A DNA stretch of 28,055 nt from Chloroflexota bacterium. GTDB taxonomy: Bacteria; Chloroflexota; Limnocylindria; Limnocylindrales; CSP1-4. Where the stretch lies: positions 1 to 28,055 of the forward strand of contig JADGQG010000003.1 of the NCBI GenBank assembly GCA_017882025.1, given 5' to 3'. The stretch's first letter is position 1; each line of letters starts with the position of its first letter. Below the pieces are notes generated by a model. That model worked only from the letters and a program-made list of their open reading frames with translations, was not told the origin of the DNA and made no database searches. The position numbers were made by a program, and so were the translations under genes. This document shows positions 8,083 to 16,076 of the stretch, piece after piece.

Positions 8083-8389
8083 CGACGCCGTCGACGATGA
8101 CGCTGACGGCGCCCAGCTCAAGGCCGAGCAGTCGCTCGATCGCCGCAGCGACGGCGACCCTCACCTCCGCAACGAGGCGCGGCAACGGCTGGGCGGCACG
8201 CGCGACGACCACGACGCGGGCCTCCACGGCACCATCCCGCAGTCGGATCCCGACCGCTCGTCCGGAGAGGGCGCGTCGCCACGCCGGGCCGCCACGCCCG
8301 ACGCGCAGGACGCCCGGCACCTCGAGCGCCGCCCGCCGAACCACGTCGCGGATGACCGGATGGCTGACGGCGAGCCCGGTCGCGGTCAT
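8075..8389 (-). CDS. Asp23/Gls24 (YloU-like) family protein, short form
   Basis: This small protein (104 residues) has the Asp23 fold pattern: a first helix-strand segment (VSHPVIRDVVRRAALEVPGVLRVG), then a short strand carrying VGIRLRDGAVEARVVVVARAAQPLPRLVAEVRVAVAAAIERLLGLELGAVSVIVDGV. Family members are small cytoplasmic or membrane-associated proteins, in staphylococci linked to cell-envelope homeostasis, with no known enzymatic activity. The ATG overlaps the plsX stop as ATGA, and the 3' end overlaps nusB by 8 bases, so it is locked in a plsX-asp23-nusB-acpP translational relay. A neighbouring asp23 before nusB is also seen in Firmicutes (YqhY beside nusB in Bacillus, from memory). A second, longer paralogue precedes fakA in this window. 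Confidence 0.85.
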   Translation of the reverse strand: MTATGLAVSHPVIRDVVRRAALEVPGVLRVGRGGPAWRRALSGRAVGIRLRDGAVEARVVVVARAAQPLPRLVAEVRVAVAAAIERLLGLELGAVSVIVDGVGA

Positions 8390-9501
8390 GCCGGGGCCCC
8401 CGCTGCCCGCGGCGGTGCCGACGACCCATCAGGTTTCCCTGCCACGCCGGCTTCCGACATCACGGCCCCCGCCACGGGCACCCCGAATGTCTCGCCGATC
8501 AGCTCCGGCAGGCGCGCCCTGGCCGCGGCCGCGCCCACGGCGATCGCGTGCTTGACCATCCGCCGCTTCGCGCGGCCGTGGGTGATGATCACCGTGCCGC
8601 GCACGCCAAGCAGCGGCGACCCCCCGAGGACCTCGTAGTCGAACGTGGCCCGGATCCGATCGATCCCCGGCCGCATCAGGATGTACGCGAGCCTGCCACG
8701 CAGGCCTGCAGCGAACTCCTTCCGCCACAGGTCGAAGATGAAGCCGGAGAGGCCCTCGAAGAACTTGATCGTCACGTTGCCGAGGACCGCGTCGCAGACG
8801 ACGACGTCCGCCGGGTGATGGACCAGGTCATTTCCCTCCACGTTGCCCGTGAAGTTGAGACCGGACTCGTCCAGGAGCCTGGTCGCGCCCTGGATCCGGG
8901 CGTCGCCCTTCCCCTTCTCCTCGCCGATGGAGAGGAGCGCCACGCGCGGGCGCGTCACACCAAGGGCCCGCTCGGCAAAGAGTGATCCCATGTGCGCGTA
9001 TTGGACGAGGTTGTGGGCGGTCGAATCCGGGTTCGCGCCGATGTCGAGCAGGACGAACGGGCCGGAATCGGTGATGAGCTGGATCGCAAGCGCCGGCCGG
9101 TCGACGCCCGGCACGCGGCCGAGCCGCAGGACTGCGGCCGCCATCGCCGCGCCCGTGTGCCCGGCCGTGATCACGGCGTCGGCCTGGCGGCGCTTCACGA
9201 GGTCGCACGCCACGAGGATGGAGGCGTCGCGCTTCTCCCGCAAGGCGAGGGCCGGGTGCTCGTGCATCTCGATGACCTGGCCAGCCGGCTCGATCGCGAC
9301 GTTGGCAGGCAGCGACGCGCCGGCGAGCGCGCGAATGCGTTCCGGGTCGCCGACGAGGACCATGTCGTCGTCCGGGAACTCGGCCGCGTAAAGGAGGGCG
9401 CCGGCGACGACCTCGTCCGGCGCGTGGTCGCCCCCCATCGCATCGATCGCGAGGCGAACCTTCCGGGCGTGCTCGACGCCGCGGACGGTCTTGAGATCCA
9501 T
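8386..9501 (-). CDS. plsX: Phosphate acyltransferase PlsX
   Basis: PlsX converts acyl-ACP and phosphate to acyl-phosphate, which PlsY uses to acylate glycerol-3-phosphate in the first step of phospholipid synthesis. The 371-residue chain shows VRLAIDAMGGDHAPDEVVAG near the start, then VLVGD, ALREKRDAS, ADAVITAGHTGAAMAA, LDIGANPDSTAHNLVQYA, LLSIGEEKGKG, FTGNVEGNDL, ADVVVCDAVLGNVTIKFFEGL, and FDYEVLGGSPLLGVRGTVIITHGRA, all hallmarks of the family. The frame is open upstream, but ATG 9501 has GGAG at a 7-base spacing and puts the conserved N-terminus at the usual position. It follows rpmF by 50 bases, the very common rpmF-plsX pairing. The last ~25 residues are a low-complexity Ala/Gly/Pro tail. 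Confidence 0.96.
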   Translation of the reverse strand: MDLKTVRGVEHARKVRLAIDAMGGDHAPDEVVAGALLYAAEFPDDDMVLVGDPERIRALAGASLPANVAIEPAGQVIEMHEHPALALREKRDASILVACDLVKRRQADAVITAGHTGAAMAAAVLRLGRVPGVDRPALAIQLITDSGPFVLLDIGANPDSTAHNLVQYAHMGSLFAERALGVTRPRVALLSIGEEKGKGDARIQGATRLLDESGLNFTGNVEGNDLVHHPADVVVCDAVLGNVTIKFFEGLSGFIFDLWRKEFAAGLRGRLAYILMRPGIDRIRATFDYEVLGGSPLLGVRGTVIITHGRAKRRMVKHAIAVGAAAARARLPELIGETFGVPVAGAVMSEAGVAGKPDGSSAPPRAAGAPA

Positions 9502-9551
9502 CGGCGGGCTCCGTAGTGGGGGCGCCGAGAACGCGACGCCTGCCCGGCCGT

Positions 9552-9752
9552 TCAGGAGGCGGCCTCGCCGCCCTTCTTCTTGAGCTCCACGACCTGGCGA
9601 CCGCGGTAGTAGCCGCAGTTCGGGCAGGCGTGATGTGAGCGCCGCATCTGGTGACAGTGTGGGCACTCGACAAGGCTGGGCGCGGTGAGCGCGAGGTGTG
9701 CGCGGCGGTCGCCCTGCCGGGCGTGCGAGACCTTGCGCTTCGGGAGACCCAT
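9552..9752 (-). CDS. rpmF: 50S ribosomal protein L32 (zinc-ribbon form)
   Basis: L32 is a small late-assembling component of the large ribosomal subunit. The 66 residues begin MGLPKRKVSHARQGDRRAH (family norm MAVPKRK) and keep the LVECPHCHQMRRSHHACPNCGYYRGRQV ribbon, with four Cys at about residues 30, 33, 43 and 46, so this is the zinc-binding form. The ATG has GAGGAG about 11 bases upstream. In many bacteria yceD-rpmF-plsX are consecutive, exactly as here, with yceD 114 bases upstream and plsX 50 bases downstream. Confidence 0.97.
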   Translation of the reverse strand: MGLPKRKVSHARQGDRRAHLALTAPSLVECPHCHQMRRSHHACPNCGYYRGRQVVELKKKGGEAAS

Positions 9753-9866
9753 CTGGGTGGTCGCTCCTCTGGTGTCGGGCGGCGCGCGGCGGGAACCGCC
9801 GGGTCGTCGGTTCAGGGCGCGTCGTCTCGAGTCGCGCGACGGGCCGAAGGCGGAGTGTAGCGGGTT
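9753..9866 (-). promoter_or_regulatory. yceD-rpmF intergenic leader with candidate -10 box and hairpin
   Basis: Reading leftward, TACACT (9859 to 9854) immediately after the yceD stop is a 4-of-6 -10 match; no convincing -35 lies at 16-19 bases. It would give an rpmF leader of about 95 bases. Within that leader a perfect 6-bp inverted repeat (CGGCGG/CCGCCG, 3-base loop) spans 9787-9801. It could be a regulatory hairpin or a weak attenuator. There is no T-run after it, so it is not a classical terminator. The same TACACTC string occurs in the ftsY-ffh gap and within nusB. Confidence 0.3.
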
Positions 9867-10424
9867 TCAGGCCTCCGCGTCTGCGTGAAACTCGCGGAGC
9901 ACATCCAGTCGAGGATCGATCGGGACGTCGGGGTGGGCGTGCGGGCCCAGGTTTCGATCGGCGCCGCAGAGCGGGCAGAGTCCCTCGCAATCCGGGCGGC
10001 AGAGCGGGACGATCGGCGCGGCCAGCTGGATCGCCTCGCGCACGAGCGTCTCGAGATCCATCTCGTGGTGGTCGGAGAGTCTCGGGACGTCGGGCTCAGA
10101 GGATCGGTCAAGCGGCTGGCCCGTCCCGATGTCAAGGCTGGGCAGGAACTCCTCGTGGAGCTCCAGCTCGAGCGGCACACGCACGGGCACGAGGCAGCGC
10201 CCACAAGTGTCCGCGAGCGCGGTCCCGACGTGCCCGGTCACGAAGAGCCCGCGATTCGTCCGCGCGACGTGAGCGCTGCCAGCTATCGGCTTGGCCTGGA
10301 CAAGGTCTTCCCCGAGGTCGATGGTGACGCCCTCGAAGCGGAGGTCGCGGAACGCGCCGGGCGCCTCGGCGAGGAGTCCGGCGAGGTTGAAGAGAAGCGG
10401 CCGGTCGTCAGGCCCGACCGTCAC
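9867..10424 (-). CDS. yceD: DUF177 / YceD family protein
   Basis: YceD-type proteins are encoded beside rpmF across bacteria and are linked to 23S rRNA accumulation, but their exact activity is not settled. The 185-residue protein has the middle motif DTCGRCLVPVRVPLELELHEEFLP and the C-terminal Cys cluster CRPDCEGLCPLCG, followed by DPRLDVLREF. These six Cys, in CxxC-like spacings, suggest metal binding, as is common outside Proteobacteria. The GTG start overlaps the stop of the upstream coiled-coil gene as GTGA, so coupling is likely. In mycobacteria, from memory, the DUF177 gene likewise lies next to sepIVA and close to rnc. Confidence 0.92.
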   Translation of the reverse strand: MTVGPDDRPLLFNLAGLLAEAPGAFRDLRFEGVTIDLGEDLVQAKPIAGSAHVARTNRGLFVTGHVGTALADTCGRCLVPVRVPLELELHEEFLPSLDIGTGQPLDRSSEPDVPRLSDHHEMDLETLVREAIQLAAPIVPLCRPDCEGLCPLCGADRNLGPHAHPDVPIDPRLDVLREFHADAEA

Positions 10425-10939
10425 CGCCCCGAACCGCGGTCGGCCGCAACGACGTCGGGTTGCTCGTCGGCCGGCTGACTTTCGGCGGGAGCCTCCGCCG
10501 GGACGCGCCGCTCGTCGAGCAACTCGATCCCGGCGCGGATGCTCTGGAGTGCTTTCACGACCTCGCCCTCCAGGTGCACGAGGACGTCCGCGGCGTACTC
10601 GTCCGAGCCGCGCTGAACGTCGGCTGCCTCCGCGAGGGCATCGTGGACGATCCGCCGCCCCTCGGCCTCCGCGGCCTCGGCCAGGCCCCGTTCGTCGATG
10701 AGGAACGCCGCCTGCTCCTGCGCCTTCGCGACGATTCGCTCGGACTCCTGCTGCGCCCGCTCGAGAATCCGCTCGCCCTCAGCGTTGATGCGCCGGGCGG
10801 ACTGAACCTCCTCCGGCACGGCGTGGCGCAGCTCATCGACGAGATCGAGCGCCGCGGTCTGATCCAGGATGACGTTCGACGTCAGCGGGAGCTTCCTCCC
10901 GTTGGCGATCATCGCCTCCAGGCGCTCGACGAAGAACAT
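10421..10939 (-). CDS. Small coiled-coil protein resembling DivIVA-like SepIVA
   Basis: The 172 residues open with MFFVERLEAMIANGRKLPLT, continue through DLVDELRHAVPEEVQSARRI and then a heptad-patterned coiled coil rich in Glu, Ala, Gln and Arg (about 45-140; ERAQQESERIVAKAQEQAAF). They end in an acidic Pro/Ala tail. The pattern (short N-terminal box with P-[LM]-T, an L-x-D-[ED]-[LI] helix and A-[VI]-P, then repeats of A-x-x-E-[SA]-[ED]-R-[IM]-[VL]) resembles actinobacterial SepIVA, which organises septal and subpolar envelope growth. The neighbour DUF177 is also shared with mycobacteria. Many annotations call such proteins ATP synthase subunit B-like because of the coil; no membrane segment is present here. 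The ATG lies about 17 bases from GGAGG, so the start is not certain. Function is inferred. Confidence 0.7.
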   Translation of the reverse strand: MFFVERLEAMIANGRKLPLTSNVILDQTAALDLVDELRHAVPEEVQSARRINAEGERILERAQQESERIVAKAQEQAAFLIDERGLAEAAEAEGRRIVHDALAEAADVQRGSDEYAADVLVHLEGEVVKALQSIRAGIELLDERRVPAEAPAESQPADEQPDVVAADRGSGR

Positions 10940-11002
10940 GATATCGATGGGACCGCCCTCCGCGCGCGGGCGTCGAGGTCGCCCGGTCTGGGACGGATTA
11001 TC
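10940..11002 (-). promoter_or_regulatory. Short coaD-downstream gap with GATAAT overlapping the coaD stop
   Basis: Read leftward, GATAATC (11002 to 10996) matches five of six -10 positions and contains the coaD TAA stop. A start about seven bases on would give a ~50-base leader for the SepIVA-like gene, which includes its GGAGG. The -35 is weak (CTGAGG at 18 bases, 3 of 6). The AT match may simply reflect the stop codon, so this is a low-confidence promoter. Confidence 0.2.
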
Positions 11003-11516
11003 GCACGCGGACGGGCGTCTCCTCAGCCGCGGCCACGGCCACCAGGCGTTCCGCGACCGATGGCGGGACCATTCCGGTCGGGTCGCCGCCGAAGCGGACG
11101 ATCTCCCTGACCAGGCTGGACGAGAGATAGCCGTATTCGAGCGCGGTCATGAAGAAGACCGTGTCGATGTCCGGAGCCAGACGGTGGTTCATGTGGGCCA
11201 TCTGGAGCTCCGCCTCGAAGTCGCTCACGGCCCGCAGCCCGCGAACGACGTAGCGCGCGCCCACCTCGCGGCAGGCGTCCACGGTCAGGCCGGCGAACGG
11301 ACGGACGTCCACGCGGTCCGCGAGATCCGGGAGCGCCTCCTTGACGCCAGAGACGATCGCGGCGACGCGCGCATCAACGTCGAGCATGGGTGCCTTCTTC
11401 GGGTTGACGAGGACGGCGACCACGACGCGCTCGAAGACACCCAGCGAGCGTCGAAGCACGTCCAGGTGCCCGAGCGTGATCGGATCGAACGAGCCGGGGT
11501 AGATCGCGACACGCAT
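10998..11516 (-). CDS. coaD: Phosphopantetheine adenylyltransferase
   Basis: CoaD transfers AMP to 4'-phosphopantetheine, the penultimate step of coenzyme A synthesis. The 172-residue protein begins MRVAIYPGSFDPITLGHLDVL with the nucleotidyl-transferase T/HxGH motif, followed by RYVVRGLRAVSDFEAELQMAHMNHRL, DTVFFMTALEYGYLSSSLVREI and FGGDPTGMVPP, all conserved in CoaD. The frame is open upstream, but ATG 11516 has GGAG at 6-7 bases and gives the normal length. The rsmD-coaD pair is widespread and is present here with a 13-base gap. Confidence 0.97.
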   Translation of the reverse strand: MRVAIYPGSFDPITLGHLDVLRRSLGVFERVVVAVLVNPKKAPMLDVDARVAAIVSGVKEALPDLADRVDVRPFAGLTVDACREVGARYVVRGLRAVSDFEAELQMAHMNHRLAPDIDTVFFMTALEYGYLSSSLVREIVRFGGDPTGMVPPSVAERLVAVAAAEETPVRVR

Positions 11517-11529
11517 CGCACGCTCCGCC

Positions 11530-12129
11530 TCAGGCGCCGGACGGCGGTGGCACATCCTCAGGGGCGGCGCGCCGGTAGAAGACGACCAGGGTCTCGCCAA
11601 ACCGGCGTTCCCGGGTCGATCGTAGCAGCCCGGCCGTCGTCGGCGGTGGCAGCTTCCCAAAGCCGGTAGCGACCACGAGGGCGCCCGGTCCGAGCGGCCC
11701 GTCACGCGCCCCGAGCTCCCGGAGGCACCCCTCGCGGAGCTCGACCTCCGCGTACGGCGGGTCGAGGATGACGACATCGAAGGGACCGTCGGCCTCGGCG
11801 GGACCTCGCAGGTAGGCGAGCGCGTCAGCGCGGACGACCCGGGCCCGGTCCGCGACGCCCGCCCGGCGAAGATTCTCGCCGATCACGCGGCAGGTCCCGG
11901 CGTCGCGTTCCACGAGGACCGCGCGGCTGGCCCCCCGCGAGAGCGCCTCGATGGCGGCGCCGCCGCTCCCGGCACAGAGGTCGAGAACGGCCGCCTCCAC
12001 GAGCGCCGGCTCCAGTGACCCGAAGATCGCCTGCTTCACCCGGTCGGTCAGCGGCCGAGTCCCGGCCCCTGGGGCGGCCAACCGGACCCCGCGCGCCGAG
12101 CCCGCGATGACGCGGCCGGCGTCGGACAC
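11530..12129 (-). CDS. rsmD: 16S rRNA (guanine966-N2)-methyltransferase RsmD
   Basis: RsmD methylates G966 (E. coli numbering) in the small subunit rRNA. The 199 residues start MSDAGRVIAGSARGVRLAAP, the typical RsmD opening, then TRPLTDRVKQAIFGSL, the SAM site VLDLCAGSGGAAIEALSRGA, and the catalytic DPPY motif (VVILDPPYAEVEL). The start is GTG, with GGGAG at an 8-base spacing, and lies 3 bases after the recG stop. The C-terminal 15 residues are a Pro-rich tail. Its position between recG and coaD shows how the rsmD-coaD pair sits inside the recG-plsX interval here. Confidence 0.95.
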   Translation of the reverse strand: MSDAGRVIAGSARGVRLAAPGAGTRPLTDRVKQAIFGSLEPALVEAAVLDLCAGSGGAAIEALSRGASRAVLVERDAGTCRVIGENLRRAGVADRARVVRADALAYLRGPAEADGPFDVVILDPPYAEVELREGCLRELGARDGPLGPGALVVATGFGKLPPPTTAGLLRSTRERRFGETLVVFYRRAAPEDVPPPSGA

Positions 12130-12132
12130 GAG

Positions 12133-14382
12133 CTATGCTCCCGTCGCCGGTTCGCCGGCCGCTACGTCGCGGAGCCAGCCGTGGTCCAGCTCGGCCGCAA
12201 ATGCGGCGCCTGCCCGGGCCACGCCACCGCCGGCCAGCACGAGCGACTCTGCGTGGCGTCGGGCGGCTATGGCGAGCTCCCGGTGATCGGCCCGGGCGAG
12301 CGTGGCGACGCGGAGGCGGGGCAGCCCGTGCTGCACGTACCCGAGAACGTCCCCCTCGCGACGCTGCTCGAAGTCAACTTCCGCGAGCGCAAAGCCGTCG
12401 TTCAGCCGCGCGACAGCGGACAGCCGCACCTGCTCCGGCCCGATCGGCTCGATCTCGCCGCGCTCCAGCGCGGCGGCGCGACGCTCGTCTGTCGGCAGAC
12501 GGTCGCTGACGAGGACGCACCATCCCTGATCGTTCGCACGCCCCACCCGGCCGCGGAGCTGGTGGAGCTGGGCCAGGCCGAAGCGGTCGGCGCCCTCGAT
12601 CACCATGACGGTTGCGGCCGGGACGTCCACGCCGACCTCGACGACCGTCGTGCCGACGAGCACGTCCGCGGTGCCGTCCCTGAACCGCGTCATCGCCGCG
12701 TCCCGATCGGCCGGCCGCAGGCGGCCGTGGACCAGGTCCACCACGAGCTCGCGCCGGAGGCCGGCCGCCGCGAGCCGGTCCGGCTCGTTGAGGAGCGCCC
12801 GCAGGCGGGTCACCTCCGCCTCGGCGCCAGCCACGTCATCGGAGGCGTCGCCGGCCTCATCGATGTGCGGGACGACGACGAACGTCTGCCGGCCTGCCGC
12901 AGCCTCGCGCGCCACGAATGTCCAGAGCCGGTCGAGGTGGTCCGGGTGACGGAGGCCGGTTCGGATCGGCAGCCGTCCGGTCGGGGCAGTCCGCAGGTCG
13001 GTGACGTCCAGGTCGGCATACAGCACCTGCCCGATCGTTCGCGGGATCGGCGTCGCGGTCATGAGGAGGACGTGGGCGGCCCCACCCCGCGTCTTCGCCT
13101 CGAGGGCGCCCCGTTGCTCCACGCCGAAGCGGTGCTGCTCGTCCACCACCACGAGGCCAAGGCGTGCGTACGCGACACGCTCGGAGAAGAGGGCGTGCGT
13201 CCCCACGACCACGTGGGCGCGCCCGTCCGCGAGCGCCTCCAGGACGCGGCGCGACTCCGGGCCGGCGAGCGAGCCGGTGAGGAGCTCGACCGCGATCCCG
13301 AGCGGCCGGAGGAGATCGTCGAGCGTGACCGCGTGCTGGCGGGCCAGGAGATCGGTCGGGGCAAGCAGGGCGCCCTGGACGCCCGCCCCTGCGGCCAGCG
13401 CCAGCGCGTAGGCCCCGACCGCGGTCTTGCCCGATCCGACGTCGCCCTGGAGCAGGCGAAGCATGGGGTGCGGGCCCCGGACGTCGTCGCGGACCGCGTC
13501 CATCGCGCGCTCCTGGTCGCCCGTGAGGTCGACCCCGCGACCCAGCCGCCGCCCGAGCCCGGCCGCGAGCGCAGCACGGACCTCGGCGTCGCGCGCTGGC
13601 GTGGTCGCGATCGAGACCGAGGCCGCGACGGCCCGCTCGCGACGCCGCCCAACCATCCCGACCTGGAGCGCGAGCAGCTCGTCGAAGGCGAGCCGCCGGA
13701 GCGCGGCGTCGCGCCGCTCGAAGTCATCCGGGAAGTGCGCCTGGGCGAGCGCATCCTCGATCCCGACCAGTCGCAGGCCGCGGCGGATCGGAGCGGGCAG
13801 GTATTCCGGGTACCGCGGCGGGCGATCGAGGGCCGCGCGGATCGCGGCGCGCAGCGTCCGGATCGGCAACCCGGCCGTCAATCGGTAGACCGGCACGATT
13901 CGGCCGACGTGGAGGAGGTCGCCGTCGGGCGGCTGGAACGCCGGGTTATCCAGGAGCACCGTCGCGCCGCGCTTCTTGAGCTTGCCGGAGAAGAGCAGTT
14001 CGTCGCCTTCGTGGAGACGCCGCTCCACGTACTGCCGGCCGTACCACTGGGCCTCCGCCGTGCCAGTCTCGTCGGCGAGATCCGCCGTGACGATCCGGAT
14101 GCCACGCCGGGCCGTGCGGCCGGCCCGGACCCTCACGACGCTGGCCCGCGTGCTCACGATGGTGTCCGGCGCCAAGAAGCGGAGCGCGTGCAGCTCATGG
14201 AGGACCCGCAGGTCGTCATAGCGACGCGGCAGCCAGAGGAGGAGATCGCGGACGGTGCGCAGGCCGATCCGGGGCCCGACTCGCTTGAGCACGCTCGCGC
14301 CTGGCAGCCCGCTCGCCGGCAGGGGCACGCCGAACGGATCGGCCGGCGGGGGCGTCGCGGGCAGCGGCCGGGCGGTCCCCAC
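12133..14382 (-). CDS. recG: ATP-dependent DNA helicase RecG
   Basis: RecG is a double-stranded DNA translocase that remodels stalled forks and branched recombination intermediates. The 749 residues fit the family (about 680-800). An N-terminal segment with VGPRIGLRTVRDLLLWLPRRYDD leads into an OB-fold wedge domain (about 75-150; DETGTAEAQWYGRQYV...GDELLFSGKLKK). The helicase core has Walker A LQGDVGSGKTAVGAYAL (near 312), a DEQH box (VVVDEQHRFGVEQRGALEAK, near 412), MTATPIPRT, and motif VI region FGLAQLHQLRGRVGR. The end carries the RecG TRG-type segment with RLNDGFALAEVDFEQRREGD. The start is GTG, after GGGAAGG, 7 bases past the fakA stop. fakA-recG adjacency resembles Firmicutes. Confidence 0.97.
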   Translation of the reverse strand: MGTARPLPATPPPADPFGVPLPASGLPGASVLKRVGPRIGLRTVRDLLLWLPRRYDDLRVLHELHALRFLAPDTIVSTRASVVRVRAGRTARRGIRIVTADLADETGTAEAQWYGRQYVERRLHEGDELLFSGKLKKRGATVLLDNPAFQPPDGDLLHVGRIVPVYRLTAGLPIRTLRAAIRAALDRPPRYPEYLPAPIRRGLRLVGIEDALAQAHFPDDFERRDAALRRLAFDELLALQVGMVGRRRERAVAASVSIATTPARDAEVRAALAAGLGRRLGRGVDLTGDQERAMDAVRDDVRGPHPMLRLLQGDVGSGKTAVGAYALALAAGAGVQGALLAPTDLLARQHAVTLDDLLRPLGIAVELLTGSLAGPESRRVLEALADGRAHVVVGTHALFSERVAYARLGLVVVDEQHRFGVEQRGALEAKTRGGAAHVLLMTATPIPRTIGQVLYADLDVTDLRTAPTGRLPIRTGLRHPDHLDRLWTFVAREAAAGRQTFVVVPHIDEAGDASDDVAGAEAEVTRLRALLNEPDRLAAAGLRRELVVDLVHGRLRPADRDAAMTRFRDGTADVLVGTTVVEVGVDVPAATVMVIEGADRFGLAQLHQLRGRVGRANDQGWCVLVSDRLPTDERRAAALERGEIEPIGPEQVRLSAVARLNDGFALAEVDFEQRREGDVLGYVQHGLPRLRVATLARADHRELAIAARRHAESLVLAGGGVARAGAAFAAELDHGWLRDVAAGEPATGA

Positions 14383-14389
14383 GCCTTCC

Positions 14390-16075
14390 CTACTCCGCGC
14401 TGATCAGGTAGCGGTAGTGGGGCTGGAGGCCCGTCCGGACCTCGACGTCGTCGAGCGCGGGCCATCGCGCGTGGATCCGCTGCGCGAGCCCCTCCGCCTC
14501 GGCGAGGTTGGCGTCGTCACCGTACCAGAGCGTCACGAGGCCGAAGCCGGGCGTGAACGAGCACATCCCATCTAGGATCACCGTGTTGCGGTCGTCGCCG
14601 ACGGCCAGCAATCCGTCGTCCGGGTCGAGCGCCATCGTCTGCCCCTCGCGGACCTGCCGGCCTCCGACCCTGGCGTCGCGAACAGCTGCCGTGACGAGCA
14701 TCGTCTGGACCTCGCGGCTGGCGCGCAGCATCCGCTCCGCGTTGCCGCTCGCGCCGTCGGCGACCTGCAGCGCGAGCAGCGCCGCGAGGCCCTCGGCCGC
14801 ATTCCGGGTTGGCACGACCCGGGTTGGGCGGTCGGACATCTCCGCTGCCTGCCCGGCCGCCAGCTTCACGTTGGGGTTGTTCGGCAGGATCAGGAGCTCT
14901 TCCGCGGGAGAGCGGCGGATCGCCTCGAGGATCTCGCCGGCGCTCGGATTCTGTGCCTGGCCGCCGCGGACGATCGAGACGGCGACCTCGCCACTGAGCG
15001 CCACCTCTTCGAAGTAGGGCGTGAACCCATCGCCCGGCACGACCGCGATGATCCCGAGCGGCACGCGCGAGACGTCGGCATCCCGGGCCGCAGGATCGGC
15101 CGGTTCCTCCCGGGCGATGCCCGCACCGGCAACCGCGGTTCGCGCCTCGCGGACTTCGTCCACCTGGTGGTCGAGGTCGAGGACCGTGGCATTCACGATC
15201 CGGCCGAGCCGGAGGGCATGCCGCATGACGAGGTCGGGTCGCCCGTTGTGGACGTGGATCTTGGCCGCCTTCGCGTCGCCGGCCACGTTGACGGACTCGC
15301 CGGTGCGCACGAGATACGCGGTGATCCGGTCGAGATCCAGGAGCTGCCCGGGGAAGGGATGGACGAGGTAGACCGTCTCGTACCCGTGGCCGGGATCGCC
15401 ATGGGCGATCCCGGCAGGGATCGGGCTCGGAAACGCCGGGGCACGCGTGGCGGGCAGGGGCACCTCGCCGCGGAGGAAGCGCAGTGCTCCCTCGAAGAGT
15501 CGCAGGAGTCCGGCCCCGCCGGCGTCCACGACGCCGGCCTCCCGGAGCACGGGCAGCAGGCTCGGCGTCTTGGCGAGCGCCTTCTGGGCCGAGTCCGTCG
15601 CGGCGGCGAGGACGGCGCCGATGTCGTTCTCGCGCTCGGCCGCGGCGACAGCCGCCGCGGCGGCCTCCCGGATCACGGTCAGCATCGTGCCCTCCACGGG
15701 GCGAGGCACTGCGCCGTATGCGGCCGTGCTCGCCGATGCAAGCGCATGGGCAAGATCCAGGCCGTTGAAGCGGCGCCTGCCGGCGAAGCCCTCGGCGAGC
15801 CCGCGCACGATTTGGCTCAGGATCACGCCGGAGTTGCCCCGGGCTCCGAAGAGCGCACCCTCCCGGAGTCGGTCCACGACTCCCTCGACGCTGGAATCGT
15901 CACGAACGTAGCGGAGCATCTCCGTGCACGTGGCGAGCATGTTCGAGCCCGTATCGCCATCCGGTACCGGGAAGACGTTGAGAGCGTTGATCTCGTCGAC
16001 GTGGCGCCCGAGGTTCACGACCGCGGCCCGGACGGCACCCAGCAGCCCGGCGCCGTTGCAGGCGAGTCGGACCAC
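14390..16075 (-). CDS. fakA: DAK-type kinase FakA/YloV (fatty acid kinase ATP-binding subunit)
   Basis: FakA phosphorylates fatty acids held by a FakB (DegV-like) partner, producing acyl-phosphate, the same intermediate PlsX makes. The 561-residue protein matches the family length. The N-terminal DhaL domain has INALNVFPVPDGDTGSNM, with the Asp residues that bind Mg-ATP, then ALFGARGNSGVILSQIVRG, AVPRPVEGTMLTV and VVDAGGAGLL. A linker domain includes YETVYLVHPFP, VRTGESVNVAGDAKAAKIHVH and VPLGIIAVVPGDGF. The C-terminal DegV-like part has LILPNNPNVKLAA and DGMCSFTPGFGLVTLWYGDD. The frame is open upstream; I chose GTG 16075, one base after the Asp23 stop, because the conserved N-terminus begins a few residues later. 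No FakB gene is visible in the window. Confidence 0.93.
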   Translation of the reverse strand: MVRLACNGAGLLGAVRAAVVNLGRHVDEINALNVFPVPDGDTGSNMLATCTEMLRYVRDDSSVEGVVDRLREGALFGARGNSGVILSQIVRGLAEGFAGRRRFNGLDLAHALASASTAAYGAVPRPVEGTMLTVIREAAAAAVAAAERENDIGAVLAAATDSAQKALAKTPSLLPVLREAGVVDAGGAGLLRLFEGALRFLRGEVPLPATRAPAFPSPIPAGIAHGDPGHGYETVYLVHPFPGQLLDLDRITAYLVRTGESVNVAGDAKAAKIHVHNGRPDLVMRHALRLGRIVNATVLDLDHQVDEVREARTAVAGAGIAREEPADPAARDADVSRVPLGIIAVVPGDGFTPYFEEVALSGEVAVSIVRGGQAQNPSAGEILEAIRRSPAEELLILPNNPNVKLAAGQAAEMSDRPTRVVPTRNAAEGLAALLALQVADGASGNAERMLRASREVQTMLVTAAVRDARVGGRQVREGQTMALDPDDGLLAVGDDRNTVILDGMCSFTPGFGLVTLWYGDDANLAEAEGLAQRIHARWPALDDVEVRTGLQPHYRYLISAE

Positions 16076-16076
16076 G

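Noticed and set aside
7516..8121. TTG at 8121 as the nusB start
   Set aside because: It would add a Ser/Ala-rich stretch inside the Asp23 gene with no Shine-Dalgarno; GTG 8082 fits the usual short overlap.
12181..14403. A 740-codon open frame on the plus strand opposite recG
   Set aside because: RecG on the minus strand has all helicase motifs; the antisense frame has none and is a compositional shadow.
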